NCBI GenBank assembly: GCA_900756035.1
Contig: CAAEIR010000032.1
Coordinates: 1 to 7,357, forward strand
Direction of reading: 5' to 3'
Length of the DNA: 7,357 nt
Source of the DNA: an uncultured Anaerostipes sp.
GTDB lineage: Bacteria > Bacillota > Clostridia > Lachnospirales > Lachnospiraceae
The notes beneath the pieces were generated by a model. The model was given only the letters and a program-made list of their open reading frames with translations. It had not been told where the DNA came from and ran no database searches. How positions within the stretch are numbered: position 1 is the first letter of the stretch; every line of letters begins with the position of its first letter. The position numbers were made by a program, and so were the translations under genes. Positions 6,126 to 7,357 of the stretch are shown in pieces.

Positions 6126-6140
6126 AGAACATATTGTTCT
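6126..6140. promoter_or_regulatory. Operator 1: 15-bp inverted repeat between the two HTH genes
   Basis: AGAACATATTGTTCT is a perfect 6-3-6 palindrome (AGAACA and TGTTCT). It lies between the paralogous HTH genes, upstream of the weak -35 region of paralogue A. A lone half-site TGTTC follows at 6146-6150. The arms are identical to those of operator 2 at 6387-6401, 261 bp away, which makes chance unlikely. Confidence 0.7.
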
Positions 6141-6154
6141 GACGCTGTTCATAT

Positions 6155-6358
6155 CTATTTTGTACATCCATTGCTTATGAGATATTCGATTGTTGTATTA
6201 TAGAATTTGGCTAGTTTCGCTAGTATTTCAACAGGTATATTTCTATTTCCTGTTTCATAATAGGAGTAGGTTCTTTGAGATACATTCAAATACTTAGCCA
6301 ATTGTTCTTGCGATAAATCATTATCCTCCCTTAAATCTCGTAACTTTCTATATGTCAT
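6155..6358 (-). CDS. Small XRE-family HTH DNA-binding protein (paralogue B)
   Basis: This 67-residue HTH protein has the same architecture as paralogue A: KLRDLREDNDLSQEQLAKYL, then NVSQRTYSYYETGNRNIP, then ILAKLAKFYNTTIEYLI. The start is taken as the ATG at 6358 (MTYRKL), not the in-frame GTG three codons upstream at 6367, because that GTG lies inside the ribosome binding site (TTGAGGTGG on the minus strand). With this start both paralogues are exactly 67 residues and align without gaps. A perfect TATAAT (6377-6382, minus strand) lies only 8 bp upstream of the binding site, implying a very short leader. Operator 2 (6387-6401) fills the region between this -10 and the -35 position, the classic place for autorepression. 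No terminator separates it from paralogue A, so the two are probably cotranscribed. It faces the divergent gene at 6455. A control role for that gene is inferred from operator placement. Confidence 0.88.
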   Translation of the reverse strand: MTYRKLRDLREDNDLSQEQLAKYLNVSQRTYSYYETGNRNIPVEILAKLAKFYNTTIEYLISNGCTK

Positions 6359-6376
6359 TGTTACCACCTCAAAAAA

Positions 6377-6431
6377 ATTATATGTTAGAACATTATGTTC
6401 TATTGTGATTTAGAACGAATTGTGCTAAAAC
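6377..6431. promoter_or_regulatory. Divergent promoter region with operators 2 and 3
   Basis: Operator 2, AGAACATTATGTTCT (6387-6401), is a perfect palindrome. Operator 3, AGAACGAATTGTGCT (6412-6426), matches AGAACA-N3-TGTTCT at ten of twelve arm positions. Their centres are 25 bp apart. Leftward -10 is TATAAT (6377-6382, minus strand), with operator 2 upstream of it in the spacer. A rightward promoter can be read as TTGTGA (6403-6408), 17 bp, TGC plus TAAAAC (6426-6431), an extended -10, with operator 3 in its spacer. Each operator thus covers one of the two divergent promoters, the arrangement of a phage-like switch. Confidence 0.6.
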
Positions 6432-6454
6432 ATTACTTGAGGAGGAATGTGTTT

Positions 6455-6871
6455 ATGATTAGAGATAAAGATGAATTCAAGTGTTTGATTTATGAATTAT
6501 TAATAGGTGCTAGAAATTTAGAAGAATATCCAGTGGAGGAAAGTGAGGTTGTACAAGATGAATTTAAAGAAGGATTGTATTGTAGCAATGCCTATGAGAA
6601 AGTGTATAATGCTAATCATAGGTTATGTGAAAGACTAAACGTTGATGAGGATGAAGATGTTGAGTGTATTATTTCTAATTTGTTAAATATTGCAAAACAT
6701 CTAAGCATGAAGATGTATGATTATGGGGAATATTATGCTAATATGGGCGTTAATGATATAGATAAGATTATTTGTTTTTATGAAGTGTTAAGTGAAGAAA
6801 GAAAGGCAAAATTTATGAACCTTATTTCTTTTTTTAAAAAACTAATTGGTTCATTAGATGAGAATGAATAG
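6455..6871 (+). CDS. Acidic helical protein of unknown function
   Basis: I do not recognise a family with confidence. With the ATG at 6455 it is 138 residues. That start has TGAGGAGG at 6438-6445, ideal spacing, whereas the ATG 20 codons upstream (6395) lies inside operator 2 and has no binding site. The protein is strongly acidic, with clusters such as EEYPVEESEVVQDEF (23-37) and NVDEDEDVE (62-70). It looks all-helical, has no signal peptide, membrane segment or Cys/His metal motif, and ends in the amphipathic EERKAKFMNLISFFKKLIGS. Its middle (SNAYEKVYNANHRLCERL, then NIAKHLSMKMYDYGEYYA) loosely recalls small helical proteins of clostridial mobile elements such as the DUF6809 type; this is weak. 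It is divergent from the HTH pair and its promoter overlaps operator 3, so it is probably under their control. G+C is about 32%, unlike guaA. Confidence 0.8.
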   Translation: MIRDKDEFKCLIYELLIGARNLEEYPVEESEVVQDEFKEGLYCSNAYEKVYNANHRLCERLNVDEDEDVECIISNLLNIAKHLSMKMYDYGEYYANMGVNDIDKIICFYEVLSEERKAKFMNLISFFKKLIGSLDENE

Positions 6872-6976
6872 TATATTAAAGTGATGAAAGTGATTTCGTA
6901 TTAAATTATGATTATTTTTTTACAATCATCTAAAAATAGCTGCTTATCTATATTTACAAACAAAATAATTATAGCG
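6872..6976. other. AT-rich intergenic stretch
   Basis: No gene is seen between the acidic-protein stop and the next promoter. A 6-bp inverted repeat, ATGATT (6908-6913) with AATCAT (6924-6929), could form a weak hairpin, but no T-run follows it, so it is not called as a terminator. Readthrough into the next gene is possible. Confidence 0.5.
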
Positions 6977-7014
6977 ATGTAAACCTTTACATTATTTGGT
7001 GTCACCTATATAAT
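6977..7014 (+). promoter_or_regulatory. Strong promoter with two palindromes for the last gene
   Basis: TTTACA (6986-6991), a 17-bp spacer and TATAAT (7009-7014) form a near-consensus promoter. The -35 box is inside a perfect 16-bp palindrome, ATGTAAACCTTTACAT (6977-6992). The spacer carries a second, unrelated palindrome GGTGTCACC (6998-7006). Neither matches the AGAACA operator of the HTH pair. Two palindromes over a strong promoter suggest tight repression by a regulator not present in this window. Transcription would start near 7021, giving a leader of about 84 nt. Confidence 0.75.
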
Positions 7015-7035
7015 ATACATGAGCAGGGAAGAAAG

Positions 7036-7084
7036 TACATGATGAATTGCATAAGCATAAACTTTTTAAAATAAAGTTCATGTA
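7036..7084 (+). repeat. Inverted repeats in the leader of the last gene
   Basis: TACATGA (7036-7042, also directly repeated at 7016-7022) is the reverse complement of TCATGTA (7078-7084). Inside, AACTTT (7060-7065) pairs with AAAGTT (7073-7078) around a 7-nt loop. The leader transcript could fold just upstream of the AGAGGGG binding site. It matches no riboswitch class that I recognise. Confidence 0.4.
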
Positions 7085-7104
7085 TTTTAGAGAGGGGAAC
7101 GTAT

Positions 7105-7357
7105 ATGGATAACCGGCACATAAGAGAAGAAATATTAAAATATTGGCATGTAATTGAATTTTTGAATCAGAATGAGTTTCCTATAATTAAAAATAAAAAA
7201 TCTATTTATGTTTCAACGATAGGTTACTTGATGTCTGAACAATTAGATATCTTTCATAAAGTGAAGCAAGATAATTTTAAAATAAAAGAGCTTCCAGAAA
7301 CATCTGATAAAATTGAATTATGTCTAGGAAAAATATTAAGAGATGACTGTGTGAAAG
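7105..7357 (+). CDS. N-terminal fragment of an unknown protein, possibly a large helicase-like ATPase (runs off window)
   Basis: The ORF opens with ATG at 7105 behind AGAGGGG (7091-7097) and stays open to the window end: 84 complete codons and no stop. The visible part begins MDNRHIREEILKYWHVIEFL and continues through SIYVSTIGYLMSEQLDIF to KIELCLGKILRDDCVK. No catalytic motif is reached. The opening pattern (short basic start, then ILKYWHVIEFLNQNEFP, then a strand like IELCLGKI) resembles, from memory, the N-terminus of long AAA/superfamily 1 helicase-type proteins of Bacillota that occur in islands and defence clusters. This is a recollection of pattern, so the function is left open. The gene has its own regulated-looking promoter (6977-7014). 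The AT-rich coding sequence fits the accessory region. Confidence 0.8.
   Translation, partial: MDNRHIREEILKYWHVIEFLNQNEFPIIKNKKSIYVSTIGYLMSEQLDIFHKVKQDNFKIKELPETSDKIELCLGKILRDDCVK

Noticed and set aside
6395..6454. 20-codon N-terminal extension of the acidic protein
   Set aside because: The ATG at 6395 lies inside operator 2 and upstream of the predicted promoter -10. The ATG at 6455 has an ideal ribosome binding site.
6908..6929. Hairpin ATGATT/AATCAT after the acidic protein
   Set aside because: It has a 6-bp AT-rich stem with the T-run inside the loop and not after it, so it is not a convincing terminator.

Overview
The window reads as a Bacillota chromosome. Evidence is the strong GAGG-type ribosome binding sites, a purine riboswitch in front of an NCS2 purine permease, guaA nearby, and AT-rich intergenic DNA. 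An Erysipelotrichia-like gut Firmicute (the [Clostridium] innocuum type) would fit, but that is inference from gene style and not something the sequence proves.

Layout, left to right. (1) 1-277 is the end of a CRISPR array with four perfect 34-bp repeats. In reverse complement these are type I-C-like. The first two bases look like the tail of a further repeat, so the array continues to the left. The leader lies on the right (278 to about 440) and holds a GC-rich inverted repeat. No cas gene is on the leader side, where I-C cas genes usually sit. (2) 579-2411 is a promoter followed by a two-gene operon: a PLP-dependent aminotransferase overlapping a family S51 peptidase-like protein by ATGA. 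(3) 2451-3965 is a complete guanine-responsive unit: promoter, guanine-class purine riboswitch, intrinsic terminator and an AzgA/PbuG-type purine permease. (4) 3971-5668 is guaA (GMP synthase) with its own candidate promoter, a 12-bp hairpin just before its ribosome binding site and a strong terminator. Together (3) and (4) handle uptake of purine bases and synthesis of GMP.

(5) From the guaA terminator to the window end the DNA becomes clearly more AT-rich (sampled lines about 30% G+C, against about 48-57% in guaA) and the genes look accessory. Two paralogous 67-residue XRE-type HTH proteins run leftward. A 138-residue acidic protein of unknown function runs rightward. A further rightward gene runs off the window end and may be the start of a large helicase-like ATPase. 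The 3' end of guaA is a known integration hotspot for genomic islands, so the boundary near 5630-5700 is a plausible island edge.

The most interesting local structure is the regulatory layout in region 5. Two perfect 15-bp operators (AGAACA-N3-TGTTCT) and one degenerate copy sit at the promoters of the HTH pair and of the divergent acidic-protein gene. The last gene has a near-consensus promoter carrying two further, different palindromes. This looks like a compact phage- or island-type control switch in front of an unknown cargo or defence gene.
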